DNA from: Burkholderiaceae bacterium 16
GTDB lineage: Bacteria > Pseudomonadota > Gammaproteobacteria > Burkholderiales > Burkholderiaceae
Assembly (NCBI GenBank): GCA_000955785.1
Contig: JYOD01000071.1
Location: 1-64,000 of the forward strand
Length of the DNA: 64,000 nucleotides
Reading direction: 5' to 3'
Shown here: positions 17,503-25,800 of the stretch, one piece after another
Position numbering within the stretch: the stretch's first letter is position 1
Layout of the letters: each line of letters starts with the position of its first letter
The notes under the pieces: model-generated
Seen by the model: the letters and a program-made list of their open reading frames with translations, nothing else
Database searches by the model: none
What the model was told of the DNA's origin: nothing
Translations under genes and position numbers: made by a program

Positions 17503-18531
17503 ATGAAACGTCGTGCCTTGATGCTGTCGCTGGCAGCCACCATCGCCGCTGCCGCCCTCGCGCCCGCTGGCGCCATGGCGCAGGCCTACAAAGCCGAGTA
17601 CAAGATGTCCCTGGTGCTCGGCCCGGCCTTCCCGTGGGGCAAGGGCGGCGAGATCTGGGCTGACCTGGTGCGCCAGCGCACCAGCGGCCGCATCAATATC
17701 AAGCTCTACCCCGGCACCTCGCTGGTGGCGGGCGACCAGACCCGCGAGTTCTCGGCGATCCGCCAGGGCGTGATCGACATGGCGGTCGGCTCGACCATCA
17801 ACTGGTCGCCGCAGGTCAAGGAACTGAACCTGTTCTCGCTGCCGTTCCTGATGCCGGACTACAAGGCGCTGGACGCACTTACCCAGGGTGAGGTCGGCAA
17901 ATCTATCTTCGCGACGCTGGACAAGTCCGGCGTGGTGCCGCTGGCCTGGGGCGAGAACGGCTTCCGCGAAGTCTCCAACTCCAAGCGCGAAGTCCGCAAG
18001 CCGGAAGACCTGAAGGGCATGAAGCTGCGTGTGGTGGGCTCGCCGCTGTATATCGAGACCTTCAATGCACTCGGCGCCAATCCGACCCAGATGAGCTGGG
18101 CCGACGCGCAGCCGGCCATGGCCTCGGGCGCCGTGGATGGCCAGGAGAACCCGCAATCCGTGTTCGCCGCTGCCAAGCTCTACACGGTGGGCCAGAAGTT
18201 CGTCACCACCTGGGGCTACGTGGCCGACCCGCTGATCTTCGTGGTCAACAAGCAGATCTGGGAAAGCTGGACGCTGGCCGACCGCGAGATCGTCAAGCAG
18301 GCCGCCATCGACGCCGGCAAGCAGGAAATCGCGCTGGCGCGCAAGGGCCTGGTTGAGCCGGGCGTGCCGGGCTGGAAGGATATGGAAGCCCACGGTGTGA
18401 AAGTGTCGCAACTGACGCCGGCCGAGCACGATGCCTTCCGCAAGGCCACGGCCAAGGTCTACGACAAGTGGAAGAAGCAGATCGGCACCGACCTGGTCAG
18501 CAAGGCGGAAGCCTCGATCGCCAAGCGCTAA
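17503..18531 (+). CDS. TRAP transporter substrate-binding protein (DctP family)
   Basis: A 342-residue periplasmic solute receptor. The signal peptide (MKRRALMLSLAA…AMAQA) is cleaved near residue 26. The mature protein has the DctP hallmarks, including the GMKLRVVGSPLY ligand-site segment near residue 170 with the arginine that binds carboxylates, and VDGQENPQSVF near residue 212. The substrate is probably a mono- or dicarboxylate. ATG 17503 follows an AGAGGAGAG ribosome site. A perfect 13-bp terminator stem ends the operon. Confidence 0.95.
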   Translation: MKRRALMLSLAATIAAAALAPAGAMAQAYKAEYKMSLVLGPAFPWGKGGEIWADLVRQRTSGRINIKLYPGTSLVAGDQTREFSAIRQGVIDMAVGSTINWSPQVKELNLFSLPFLMPDYKALDALTQGEVGKSIFATLDKSGVVPLAWGENGFREVSNSKREVRKPEDLKGMKLRVVGSPLYIETFNALGANPTQMSWADAQPAMASGAVDGQENPQSVFAAAKLYTVGQKFVTTWGYVADPLIFVVNKQIWESWTLADREIVKQAAIDAGKQEIALARKGLVEPGVPGWKDMEAHGVKVSQLTPAEHDAFRKATAKVYDKWKKQIGTDLVSKAEASIAKR

Positions 18532-18567
18532 GCCGCAGGGAGGGCTCGCGGTGCCTGCGAGGGCACG

Positions 18568-18602
18568 AAGAACAGGGGCCGTTCGCGGCCCCTGTTCTTC
18601 CT
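18568..18602 (+). terminator. Terminator of the TRAP operon
   Basis: A perfect 13-bp stem (AAGAACAGGGGCC at 18568-18580 with its complement at 18587-18599) and a 6-base loop. The T residues lie within and just after the stem, so termination is likely though the T run is short. Confidence 0.75.
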
Positions 18603-18779
18603 TGGCGGACGGATTGCGTCGCCAAAATGATCGCAATTGTCACAAAATCGGGTATTTCCCGGTTGTTTGATAAAATGCGCCTTTTGCGGCGCATGGGAAT
18701 TCCATCGCCGCGAGCCTGCCGCGCGCGCGGCGGCCCGGGATCCCAAGAAGGTCCCGTCCTGTGTCCCGACCGGAATGCC

Positions 18780-19481
18780 ATGCCGAACAAGCCTCGCCGT
18801 ACCTCCTTGCCCGCCCGCCTGACGGGCCTAGCCCTGCTGCTGTCCGTGGCTGGTGCGCAGGCCGCGATGGAGCAGGCAACATCGCCCGCCGTCCAGGCGG
18901 CGCGGGACAGCCTGCCGGCATCGGCCTCTTCGCTGGGGCTTGTGGCGGAACTGCAGCAACGGCTGCGGGACAAGGCCGTGCGCGAACTGCGGACGAGCTA
19001 CAACGGCGATTACGGCACCACGCTGATGCTTGCGGACGACCAGGTGGTCTGCTACGTGGCGCTGTTCTACCAGAAGAACCTCTGGCGGGTTTTCCGCTTC
19101 GAGTCGTTCGCTGCGGCGGAGCAGGCTTAGGCTTACCGCCAGTTGACCCAGCAGAGCACAGCCTGGGCGGACGACGATATCCGCCGACAGGTGCTGGCAT
19201 CGCAGAAACGCGCATTTGACCGGGCCTTGCAAGAGAGCGAGGCGCGGGCAAACGCGCTCAACGAAGACGTGCGCGTGATGCAGGCGCAGCGCCAGCGCAT
19301 CGCCGAGGAGCAGAAGGTGTCGCGCGTCGAGGTGCAGAGCGCGGAAATCGAGAGCCGTGCCTCGCGCATCCGCCTGGAGCAGCTACAGCAGCAGATTCGC
19401 CGCATGGAGTCGTCGCTGACGGACTCCGGGCTGGTCATCCCCGGGGTGCCGGGGAGCGACCGTCCGGCGCGCCACCAATAA
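18780..19481 (+). pseudogene. DUF2968-family protein gene interrupted by an in-frame TAG
   Basis: The reading frame encodes a 233-codon DUF2968-like envelope protein: signal peptide to about residue 29, a VAELQ…ELRTSYNGDYG domain and YVALFYQKN motif (residues 55-105), then a long coiled coil rich in Gln, Arg and Glu. A TAG at 19128-19130 interrupts it after 116 codons. The stop sits in a tandem duplication of GGCTTA (19124-19135); removing one copy restores …AAAEQAYRQLTQQ… in the same frame. Downstream the frame stays open to 19481 and could restart at TTG 19143, but that part would lack a signal peptide. Function of the family is unknown. Confidence 0.8.
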
Positions 19482-19636
19482 GCCGTTTGCGCCTGCCTGG
19501 CTGAAATTTCCGAAGGCCGAAGCAGAACTGTCTGAATTTCCCTGTCTGTTCGTAGCGCTATGATTTCCCCCAGACCAGTTTCGCCCGCACAGGCCGGCGA
19601 GGCCGGGTCGCGTTTGCGCTGCAGAGGTGTGTCCCC

Positions 19637-20350
19637 GTGTCCCATTCCATTCTTCCATCGTCCGCAAATTTTGATGTGCCGCCCCCGTGGGGCACGGAGT
19701 TCGATGTGCGTGATGCGTTGGCGGCATTGCGTACCGCAGCCGTCAAGCAGCATGTCGCGGCCACCGGTCCTGCGCACGCGCTGGCGTTGCGTCGCGTGCG
19801 CCTGCGCGGGCTGGCCGCCGGCGCGTTTGGCGGCGGCCTGGCTGTCGTGGCAGCGTGGCTCGTGACGGTACTACTGATGGCTCCGGCGCCATTGCCCGCG
19901 CCGGCTACCACCGGGCTGCAAGCCGTGACCGTCCAGCGACCGGAAACTGCGGCCGCAGAAGTGCAGAACTTGCCTGCCGCGCGGGATCCCGTCGCTCCCT
20001 TGCCTGCGGAACTCGGCAGCCACGAGCCCGAGCCGGTCGCCGTGCCTCATCCCGTCGTGGTCGCTAAAAGCGGCCGGCCGATGGCGGGCGAGAGGGGTGC
20101 TACAGCCACGGCAGCCAGCCCGGTGACGCCGGCTGCGAATGCGGCCACGCGGAGGCAGCCGTATGCCGCTCCGGTCCGGTTCGTGCCCTCGGCCAGTGGC
20201 AACGACAGCCAGACGCAGCCGCGCAGCGAGGCGGCCGATTTGCCGGCCTCGGGCGCCCCGGATATCGACTTGCGCCCGAGCGCAGTCGCATTCGTGCCGC
20301 CTGACATGCGCTTCGAATTGCACGGCCATGCCCGGCTGACCGACGACTAA
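19637..20350 (+). CDS. Single-pass membrane protein, Pro/Ala-rich, unknown function
   Basis: A 237-residue protein I cannot assign to a family. Residues 1-55 are cytoplasmic and carry a positively charged stretch; one strong membrane helix spans about residues 58-82 (GLAAGAFGGGLAVVAAWLV…); the rest is a long Ala/Pro/Val-rich, probably disordered tail. The layout (short cytoplasmic head, one helix, Pro-rich periplasmic tail) resembles TonB-like or anti-sigma architectures, but there is no recognisable TonB C-terminal domain or zinc motif. It sits alone between the broken DUF2968 gene and a thioesterase. Confidence 0.6.
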   Translation: MSHSILPSSANFDVPPPWGTEFDVRDALAALRTAAVKQHVAATGPAHALALRRVRLRGLAAGAFGGGLAVVAAWLVTVLLMAPAPLPAPATTGLQAVTVQRPETAAAEVQNLPAARDPVAPLPAELGSHEPEPVAVPHPVVVAKSGRPMAGERGATATAASPVTPAANAATRRQPYAAPVRFVPSASGNDSQTQPRSEAADLPASGAPDIDLRPSAVAFVPPDMRFELHGHARLTDD

Positions 20351-20422
20351 GGCGGGCGCGCCAGGCGCGAACCGTCGTTTCCGCCGATGGAAGCGAAACG
20401 CCCCCGTGGTAGGCTCAGGGCC

Positions 20423-20821
20423 ATGAAACCCGTATTCACACTCCTCATGCCCATCCGGTGGGGCGACATGGACGCGATGGGCCATGTCAACAACACGGTC
20501 TATTTCCGCTACCTGGAGCAGGCGCGCATTGCCTGGTTCGAGTCGCTCGGCCATCGCGGCAAGGATGCCGACGGTTGCGGCCCGGTCATCATCAACGCGC
20601 ACATGACCTTCATCAGGCAGTTACGCTATCCGGGCGATATCGAGTGCCGCATGTTTGCCGGCGAGCCGGGACGCACCAGCTTCGAGACCCGCATGGAGAT
20701 CCGCCGGACCGATCAGCCCGATGTGGTGTACGCGGAGGGCGGCGCCAAGGTGGTGTGGTGCGACTATGAGGCCGAGAAATCGGTACCCGTGCCGCAGGCG
20801 ATCCGGGCGCTGATGGCATAG
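20423..20821 (+). CDS. Acyl-CoA thioesterase, hotdog fold (4HBT family)
   Basis: A 132-residue hotdog-fold enzyme that hydrolyses acyl-CoA thioesters. The diagnostic motif is RWGDMDAMGHVNNTVYFRYLEQAR near residue 11, with the catalytic aspartate in GDMD and the following histidine/asparagine pair. The substrate range of this subfamily is broad. ATG 20423 is chosen because the hotdog strand begins just after it. It converges with the PAS-LuxR regulator gene, 13 bp away. Confidence 0.9.
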   Translation: MKPVFTLLMPIRWGDMDAMGHVNNTVYFRYLEQARIAWFESLGHRGKDADGCGPVIINAHMTFIRQLRYPGDIECRMFAGEPGRTSFETRMEIRRTDQPDVVYAEGGAKVVWCDYEAEKSVPVPQAIRALMA

Positions 20822-20834
20822 GCGTTCCGCGCCC

Positions 20835-21380
20835 CTAGTGGTTGACCAGGCGTTGCACCAGGTCCACCGAGGTATGGGCGCCGTATTTCTTCATCAGCCT
20901 GGCCCGGTAGATGTCCACCGTGCGCGGGCTGATCGACAGCAGCTTGCCGATCTGCTTGCTGGTCTTGCCGTCGACCAGCTGCGCGGCGATATCGCGCTCG
21001 CGGGCCGTCAGCTCGGCGGTGACCGGGCGCTTCTGCGAGAGATCTTCGAAGGTCCAGATGCCGGCGCCCAGCGGCTGCTGGCGATCCAGCGAGCGTCCGG
21101 TGACATGGCACCAGAAAAGGTCGCCGCCGGCGCGCTTCATGATGCGCTCGTCGGAGTAAGTGCCCTTGGCGTTCATGATGGGCACGATCCGCGCGCCGGT
21201 GCGCTCGAATTCATCCGCGGTGGGATAGAGTACCTGGAACGACTCGCCGATCAGGGCCTGCCTGGTGGTGCCGAAGATGCGGCAAAGCTCGTCATTGCAG
21301 TCCTCGATCATGCGCTCGCGCGACAGCACAAGGCCCACTGGGGCGAGCTGGAAAGCGGTCTGGTAGTCGATAGCGGGCAT
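20835..21380 (-). CDS. PAS–LuxR transcriptional regulator
   Basis: A 181-residue regulator with an N-terminal PAS domain (about residues 5-115) and a C-terminal LuxR/FixJ-type helix-turn-helix (LTARERDIAAQL…SKQIGKLLSISPRTVDIYRARLM, about 122-180). It has no receiver domain, so it senses directly through the PAS fold, perhaps a small ligand or redox state. It is divergent from scoAB with 173 bp between them, which makes control of the CoA-transferase operon likely. Confidence 0.85.
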   Translation of the reverse strand: MPAIDYQTAFQLAPVGLVLSRERMIEDCNDELCRIFGTTRQALIGESFQVLYPTADEFERTGARIVPIMNAKGTYSDERIMKRAGGDLFWCHVTGRSLDRQQPLGAGIWTFEDLSQKRPVTAELTARERDIAAQLVDGKTSKQIGKLLSISPRTVDIYRARLMKKYGAHTSVDLVQRLVNH

Positions 21381-21553
21381 TTGCTTATGTAATTGTACGT
21401 ATTGGCGCGGGCTGCGGCGCTTGCGTATGCTGTCGGGCAGTCGGCAATCGGGCGATCTCCGTCCGATTGTACCGTTACAATTTCCCTGCGTGACTCGCCG
21501 GCATCACCCGGAGGCGGGCGCAATGACAGGAAATCACCGAGGAAGGAGCAAAC

Positions 21554-22255
21554 ATGAACAAGGTCTATGCCAGCGCCGCGGAGGCGCTCGCGGGCGTCGT
21601 TCGCGACGGCCAGACGATCGCGGTTGGCGGTTTCGGTCTGTGCGGCATCCCGGAGGCACTGATTGCCGCCCTGCGCGACAGCGGCGCCAAGCAACTCACC
21701 TGCATCTCGAACAACGCCGGCGTGGACGGTTTTGGCCTCGGCCTGCTGCTCGCCACGCGCCAGATCAAGAAGATGATCTCCTCCTACGTGGGCGAGAACA
21801 AGGAGTTCGAGCGCCAGTACCTGGCCGGTGAACTTGAACTGGAGTTCACCCCGCAAGGCACGCTGGCCGAGAAGCTGCGCGCCGGCGGGTCGGGCATCCC
21901 CGCGTTCTTCACCAAGACCGGCGTGGGCACCATCGTGGCCGACGGCAAGGAAATCCGCGAATTCGATGGCCAGCAGTACGTGATGGAACGCGCGCTGACC
22001 GCCGACGTGGCGCTCGTCAAGGCGTACAAGGCGGACCGCGCCGGCAACCTGGTGTTCCGCCGCACCGCGCGTAACTTCAACCCGATGTGCGCGATGGCCG
22101 GCAAGTTCACCGTGGTCGAAGTCGAGCACCTGGTCGATACCGGCACGCTGGATCCGGACGAGATCCACACGCCGGGCATTTTTGTGCAGCGCATCGTGCT
22201 GAACGCCAATCCCGAGAAACGCATCGAGCAGCGCACCGTGCGTGCCGCCAGCTAA
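21554..22255 (+). CDS. scoA: 3-oxoacid CoA-transferase subunit A
   Basis: A 233-residue subunit of succinyl-CoA:3-ketoacid CoA-transferase. It moves CoA from succinyl-CoA to acetoacetate, opening ketone bodies and polyhydroxybutyrate products to the TCA cycle. The family-typical start (VYASAAEAL), GGFGLCGIPEAL and NNAGVDGFGLGLLL segments are seen. An AAGGAGCAAAC ribosome site precedes ATG 21554. Subunit B follows 11 bp later. Confidence 0.96.
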   Translation: MNKVYASAAEALAGVVRDGQTIAVGGFGLCGIPEALIAALRDSGAKQLTCISNNAGVDGFGLGLLLATRQIKKMISSYVGENKEFERQYLAGELELEFTPQGTLAEKLRAGGSGIPAFFTKTGVGTIVADGKEIREFDGQQYVMERALTADVALVKAYKADRAGNLVFRRTARNFNPMCAMAGKFTVVEVEHLVDTGTLDPDEIHTPGIFVQRIVLNANPEKRIEQRTVRAAS

Positions 22256-22266
22256 GGAGAAACATC

Positions 22267-22905
22267 ATGGCATGGACACGTGACGAAATGGCGGCGCGCG
22301 CCGCTAGCGAACTGCAGGACGGCTTCTACGTGAACCTGGGCATCGGCCTGCCGACGCTGGTGGCCAACCACGTTCCCGCTGGAATGGAAGTCTGGCTGCA
22401 ATCCGAGAACGGCCTGCTGGGCATCGGCCCGTTCCCGACCGAGGCCGAGGTCGACGCCGATATGATCAATGCCGGCAAGCAGACCGTGACCACGCTGCCG
22501 GGCTCGTCGATCTTCTCCTCGGCGGATTCCTTTGCGATGATTCGCGGTGGCCATATCAACCTGGCCATCCTGGGCGCCATGCAGGTCAGCGAGAAGGGCG
22601 ACCTGGCCAACTGGATGATCCCGGGCAAGATGGTCAAGGGCATGGGCGGCGCGATGGACCTGGTGGCAGGCGTGGGCCGCGTTGTGGTGTTGATGGAACA
22701 CACGGCCAAGAAGAAGGACGGCACCGAGGACATCAAGATCCTGGCGTCGTGCGCGCTGCCGCTGACCGGCGTGGGCGTGGTCAACCGCATCATCACGGAC
22801 CTCGGCGTGATCGACGTGACTGAAGCCGGCCTCAAGCTGGTGGAAACGGCGCCGGGCGTGAGCCGCGAAGAGATCCAGAGCAAGACGGGCGCGCCGCTGC
22901 TCTGA
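22267..22905 (+). CDS. scoB: 3-oxoacid CoA-transferase subunit B
   Basis: A 212-residue partner of ScoA. The catalytic glutamate is in the SENGLLG motif near residue 48; a GGHINLAILGAMQV segment follows near residue 98. ATG 22267 is preceded by AAGGAG, which overlaps the end of scoA, consistent with coupled translation of a heterodimer or heterotetramer. A strong bidirectional terminator follows. Confidence 0.96.
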   Translation: MAWTRDEMAARAASELQDGFYVNLGIGLPTLVANHVPAGMEVWLQSENGLLGIGPFPTEAEVDADMINAGKQTVTTLPGSSIFSSADSFAMIRGGHINLAILGAMQVSEKGDLANWMIPGKMVKGMGGAMDLVAGVGRVVVLMEHTAKKKDGTEDIKILASCALPLTGVGVVNRIITDLGVIDVTEAGLKLVETAPGVSREEIQSKTGAPLL

Positions 22906-22951
22906 TGCGCTTTGCCGCGCCGGCCTTCGTGGCGGGCGCGGAGTGGCAATG

Positions 22952-22988
22952 AAAAAGCCCCGCGAGCTTGCGTTCGCGGGGCTTTTTT
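22952..22988. terminator. Bidirectional terminator after scoAB
   Basis: A 10-bp stem AGCCCCGCGA (22956-22965)/TCGCGGGGCT (22974-22983) has A5 before it and T6 after it. It closes scoAB on the plus strand and the bdhA–DUF411 operon on the minus strand. Confidence 0.92.
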
Positions 22989-23013
22989 GCTGGACGGCGC
23001 CGCCGTGGCTTCG

Positions 23014-23508
23014 TCAGGCGCGGCGCTTGTTGTAGCTGGCGAAGACCGAGGCGCCACCGTCCGCGCGGACCAGCAGGACATGGAAGGGATCCTTGCGCGA
23101 ACCCTGTTCCATGCCCGGCGAACCCACCGGCATGGCCGGCACCGCCAGGCCTACGGCCTTGGGTTTGCTGGCCACCAGCCGCTTGATGTCGGCCGCCGGC
23201 ACATGCCCTTCGACCGCGTAGCCGGCGATACGGCCGGTATGGCAGGAGCCGAAGCGCTCGGGAATGCCAAAGCGGGCACGATAAACGCCGGTGTCTTCCA
23301 CGTCGCGCACGGTGACGGCGAAGCCGTTCGCGCGCAGGTGTTCGACCCAGCCCTCGCAGCAGCCGCATTGCGGGCTCTTGTACACCTCAATGGCGAGCGG
23401 GGCGGCAGCGGTGCTGGCGCCGGCATGCAGCCCTAGCGAGACCGTGGCGCCGATGGCCAGGGTGCGGAGAAAGCGGCGCCGTTGCATGGTTTGTGCTGGT
23501 GCGCTCAT
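23014..23508 (-). CDS. DUF411 family protein, exported, cysteine-rich
   Basis: A 164-residue protein. A twin-arginine-like leader (RRRFLR followed by a hydrophobic core) suggests Tat export. The mature DUF411 domain begins with VYKSPQCGCCEGW and later carries a CHTG motif, giving potential thiol metal ligands; the family is often found near copper or metal genes. Here its start overlaps the bdhA stop by four bases (ATGA), so it is translationally coupled to a ketone-body gene, an unusual pairing. Function in this context is unknown. Confidence 0.85.
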   Translation of the reverse strand: MSAPAQTMQRRRFLRTLAIGATVSLGLHAGASTAAAPLAIEVYKSPQCGCCEGWVEHLRANGFAVTVRDVEDTGVYRARFGIPERFGSCHTGRIAGYAVEGHVPAADIKRLVASKPKAVGLAVPAMPVGSPGMEQGSRKDPFHVLLVRADGGASVFASYNKRRA

Positions 23509-24281
23509 TGCGCCACCCAGCCGCCATCCATGTTCCAGGCCACGCCGCGCACCTGCCGGGCCGCGTCGCTGGCGAGGAACACGGCCAGCGCGCCAAGTTC
23601 TTCGGGCGTAACGAACTGGCCGGAAGGCTGCTTCTCGATCACCAGTTCATGCTTGGCTTGCTCGACCGGGATGCCGTCCTTCTGGGCGCGCGCTTCCACC
23701 TGTTTCTGCACCAGCGGCGTCAGCACCCAGCCCGGGCAGATCGCATTGGCGGTGACGCCGGTCTGCGCGGTTTCCAGGGCCGTCACCTTGGTCAGCCCGA
23801 CGATGCCGTGCTTGGCCGCGACATAGGCGGACTTTTGTGCCGACGCGACCAGTCCGTGGGCGGAGGCGATATTGATGATGCGGCCCCAGTCCTTGCGCTT
23901 CATGCCCGGCAGCGCCAGGCGGGTGGTGTGGAAGGCGGAGGTCAGGTTAATGGCGATGATCGCGTCCCAGCGCTCGGGCGGAAAGTCCTCGATATTTGCC
24001 ACGTGCTGGATGCCGGCGTTATTGACGAGGATATCGGCGCCGCCGAATTCCGTTTCGGCATAGCGCATCATGTCCTCGATCTCCGCGGACTTGCTCATGT
24101 CCGCGCCGTGGTAGCCAACGCGGATGCCCGCGCAGGACTGCGCGATCTCGCGCTTGGCGCCGTCGGCGTCGCCGAAGCCATTGACGATGATGTTGGCGCC
24201 CTGCGCGGCGAGTGCCTGCGCGATGCCGAGACCAATACCGCTGGTGGAACCCGTGACCAGCGCCGTCTTGCCTTTGAGCAT
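23505..24281 (-). CDS. bdhA: 3-hydroxybutyrate dehydrogenase
   Basis: A 258-residue NAD-dependent SDR that interconverts 3-hydroxybutyrate and acetoacetate. The TGSTSGIGLGIA Rossmann motif, NNAG, catalytic Ser in INIASAHG, and YVAAK are present; the WVLTPLVQKQVE segment after the active site is characteristic of BdhA. It lies beside scoAB, so acetoacetate made here can be activated directly. The ATG at 24281 gives the family length; longer in-frame starts are not needed. Confidence 0.94.
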   Translation of the reverse strand: MLKGKTALVTGSTSGIGLGIAQALAAQGANIIVNGFGDADGAKREIAQSCAGIRVGYHGADMSKSAEIEDMMRYAETEFGGADILVNNAGIQHVANIEDFPPERWDAIIAINLTSAFHTTRLALPGMKRKDWGRIINIASAHGLVASAQKSAYVAAKHGIVGLTKVTALETAQTGVTANAICPGWVLTPLVQKQVEARAQKDGIPVEQAKHELVIEKQPSGQFVTPEELGALAVFLASDAARQVRGVAWNMDGGWVAQ

Positions 24282-24480
24282 GTTTGCCCTCCGTCGGGAG
24301 ATTTTGATGTTGGGATTGGACTGCGTGAACAGGCTGTCGTCCGCCAGCGGCAAAGGCATGGCGGCGCGAACCCGGATGCTGTGGCATTGTAACTGCTGCA
24401 GCGTACAATCCAGCTTTGCCCAACCCGGGCGCCGCCTGTTGGCGGTGCCGTTCTTGCTACCGTCTTGCCAGGGAGTTCAG

Positions 24481-25365
24481 ATGTCAGTCAGCCCGCGCCT
24501 CGGCTTCGTTCAGTGCATCAGCCCGGCGGGTCTTCACCGCATGGCCTATCACGAGTGGGGCGACCCCACCAATCCCAGGGTACTGATGTGCGTGCATGGC
24601 CTGACCCGCACCGGCCGCGACTTCGACACCGTCGCCGCCGCGCTGTGCGGCGAGTACCGTGTGGTGTGCCCTGACGTGGTCGGGCGTGGCCGCTCGGACT
24701 GGCTAGCGGACCCGCGCCGCTACGTGGTGCCGCAGTACGTCTCGGATATGGTCACCCTGATCGCCCGGCTCAATGTGGAGCAGGTCGACTGGTTCGGTAC
24801 CTCGATGGGCGGCCTGATCGGCATGGGGCTGGCGGGGTTGCCCAAGACGCCGGTGCGCAAGCTGCTGCTCAACGACGTGGGCCCGCGCATCGCCGCCTCG
24901 GCGGTGGAGCGGATCGGCGCCTACCTGGGCCTGCCGGTGCGCTTCAAGACCTTCGAGGAAGGCCTGGCCTACCTGCAGACCATCAGCGCGTCCTTTGGCC
25001 GTCACACGCCCGAGCAGTGGCGCGAGCTTAACGGCGCCATCCTCAAGCCGGTGCAGGGCGTGGAAGGCCTGGAATGGGGTTTGCATTACGATCCGGCGAT
25101 GGCGCTGCCGTTCCGCGAGACCACGCCCGAGCAGGTGACTGCCGGCGAAGTGGCGCTGTGGCACATGTTCGAGGCCATCCAGGCGCCGACGCTGGTAGTG
25201 CGCGGCGCGCAGTCCGATTTGCTGACGCGCGAGACGGTGGCGGAAATGGTGTCGCGCGGACGCGACGTGAGCGCGGTGGAGGTGCCGGACGTCGGGCACG
25301 CCCCGACGTTCATCGATCCCGCGCAAGTGGCCATTGCCAAGCTATTTTTCCTGGGCGCGACCTGA
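24481..25365 (+). CDS. Alpha/beta hydrolase
   Basis: A 294-residue hydrolase. The oxyanion/HG motif CVHGLTRTG is near residue 38, the nucleophile elbow GTSMGG near 103 (Ser), an aspartate follows in RGAQSD near 243, and the histidine in DVGHAPTF near 269. It resembles the esterase/lipase group often annotated near polyhydroxybutyrate metabolism, but the substrate is not evident. It is divergent from bdhA (199 bp) and may share its regulation. Confidence 0.85.
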   Translation: MSVSPRLGFVQCISPAGLHRMAYHEWGDPTNPRVLMCVHGLTRTGRDFDTVAAALCGEYRVVCPDVVGRGRSDWLADPRRYVVPQYVSDMVTLIARLNVEQVDWFGTSMGGLIGMGLAGLPKTPVRKLLLNDVGPRIAASAVERIGAYLGLPVRFKTFEEGLAYLQTISASFGRHTPEQWRELNGAILKPVQGVEGLEWGLHYDPAMALPFRETTPEQVTAGEVALWHMFEAIQAPTLVVRGAQSDLLTRETVAEMVSRGRDVSAVEVPDVGHAPTFIDPAQVAIAKLFFLGAT

Positions 25366-25422
25366 AGCCGGCCGCGGCCCGGATCCGATGTTTGATGTCT
25401 TACCGATAACTAGAGTATTGCC

Positions 25423-25785
25423 ATGAGTACCAGTGAACTGAAGCGCGCCCATGTGGGCAAGCGCCTGTCCGAATACGCGATCTACAACGGTGTGGTCTAC
25501 CTCGCCGGCCAGGTGCCGGAGGTCGATCCCGGCGCGGATCTGCGCGGCCAGACCCGCGAGGTGCTGGGCCATATCGAGCGTCTCCTGAACGAAGCCGGCA
25601 GCGACAAGAGCCGGATCCTGTCGTGCCAGATCTTTCTCACCGACGTCGACCAGATCGGCATCATGAACGAGGTCTGGGATGAATGGGTGGTGCAGGGCAG
25701 TACGCCCCCGCGTGCCACGGTGGAGGCGCGCCTGGCCAATCCGCAATACCTGATCGAAGTGGTGGTTACCGCCGCGCTCAAGTGA
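25423..25785 (+). CDS. RidA/YjgF family enamine deaminase-like protein
   Basis: A 120-residue protein of the RidA superfamily, which hydrolyses reactive enamine/imine intermediates. The family signature PPRATVEARL is near residue 91, with the arginine that binds substrate carboxylate. Only 15 bp separate it from relA, so they are probably co-transcribed. It is one of the non-archetypal RidA subfamilies, so the exact activity is uncertain. Confidence 0.88.
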   Translation: MSTSELKRAHVGKRLSEYAIYNGVVYLAGQVPEVDPGADLRGQTREVLGHIERLLNEAGSDKSRILSCQIFLTDVDQIGIMNEVWDEWVVQGSTPPRATVEARLANPQYLIEVVVTAALK

Positions 25786-25800
25786 GGTTGGGGCAGCGAG

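Noticed and set aside
15657..17576. Long minus-strand open frame opposite the TRAP operon
   Set aside because: It lies antisense to DctQ and DctM, which have clear motifs; the product is His/Gln/Arg-rich without any family.
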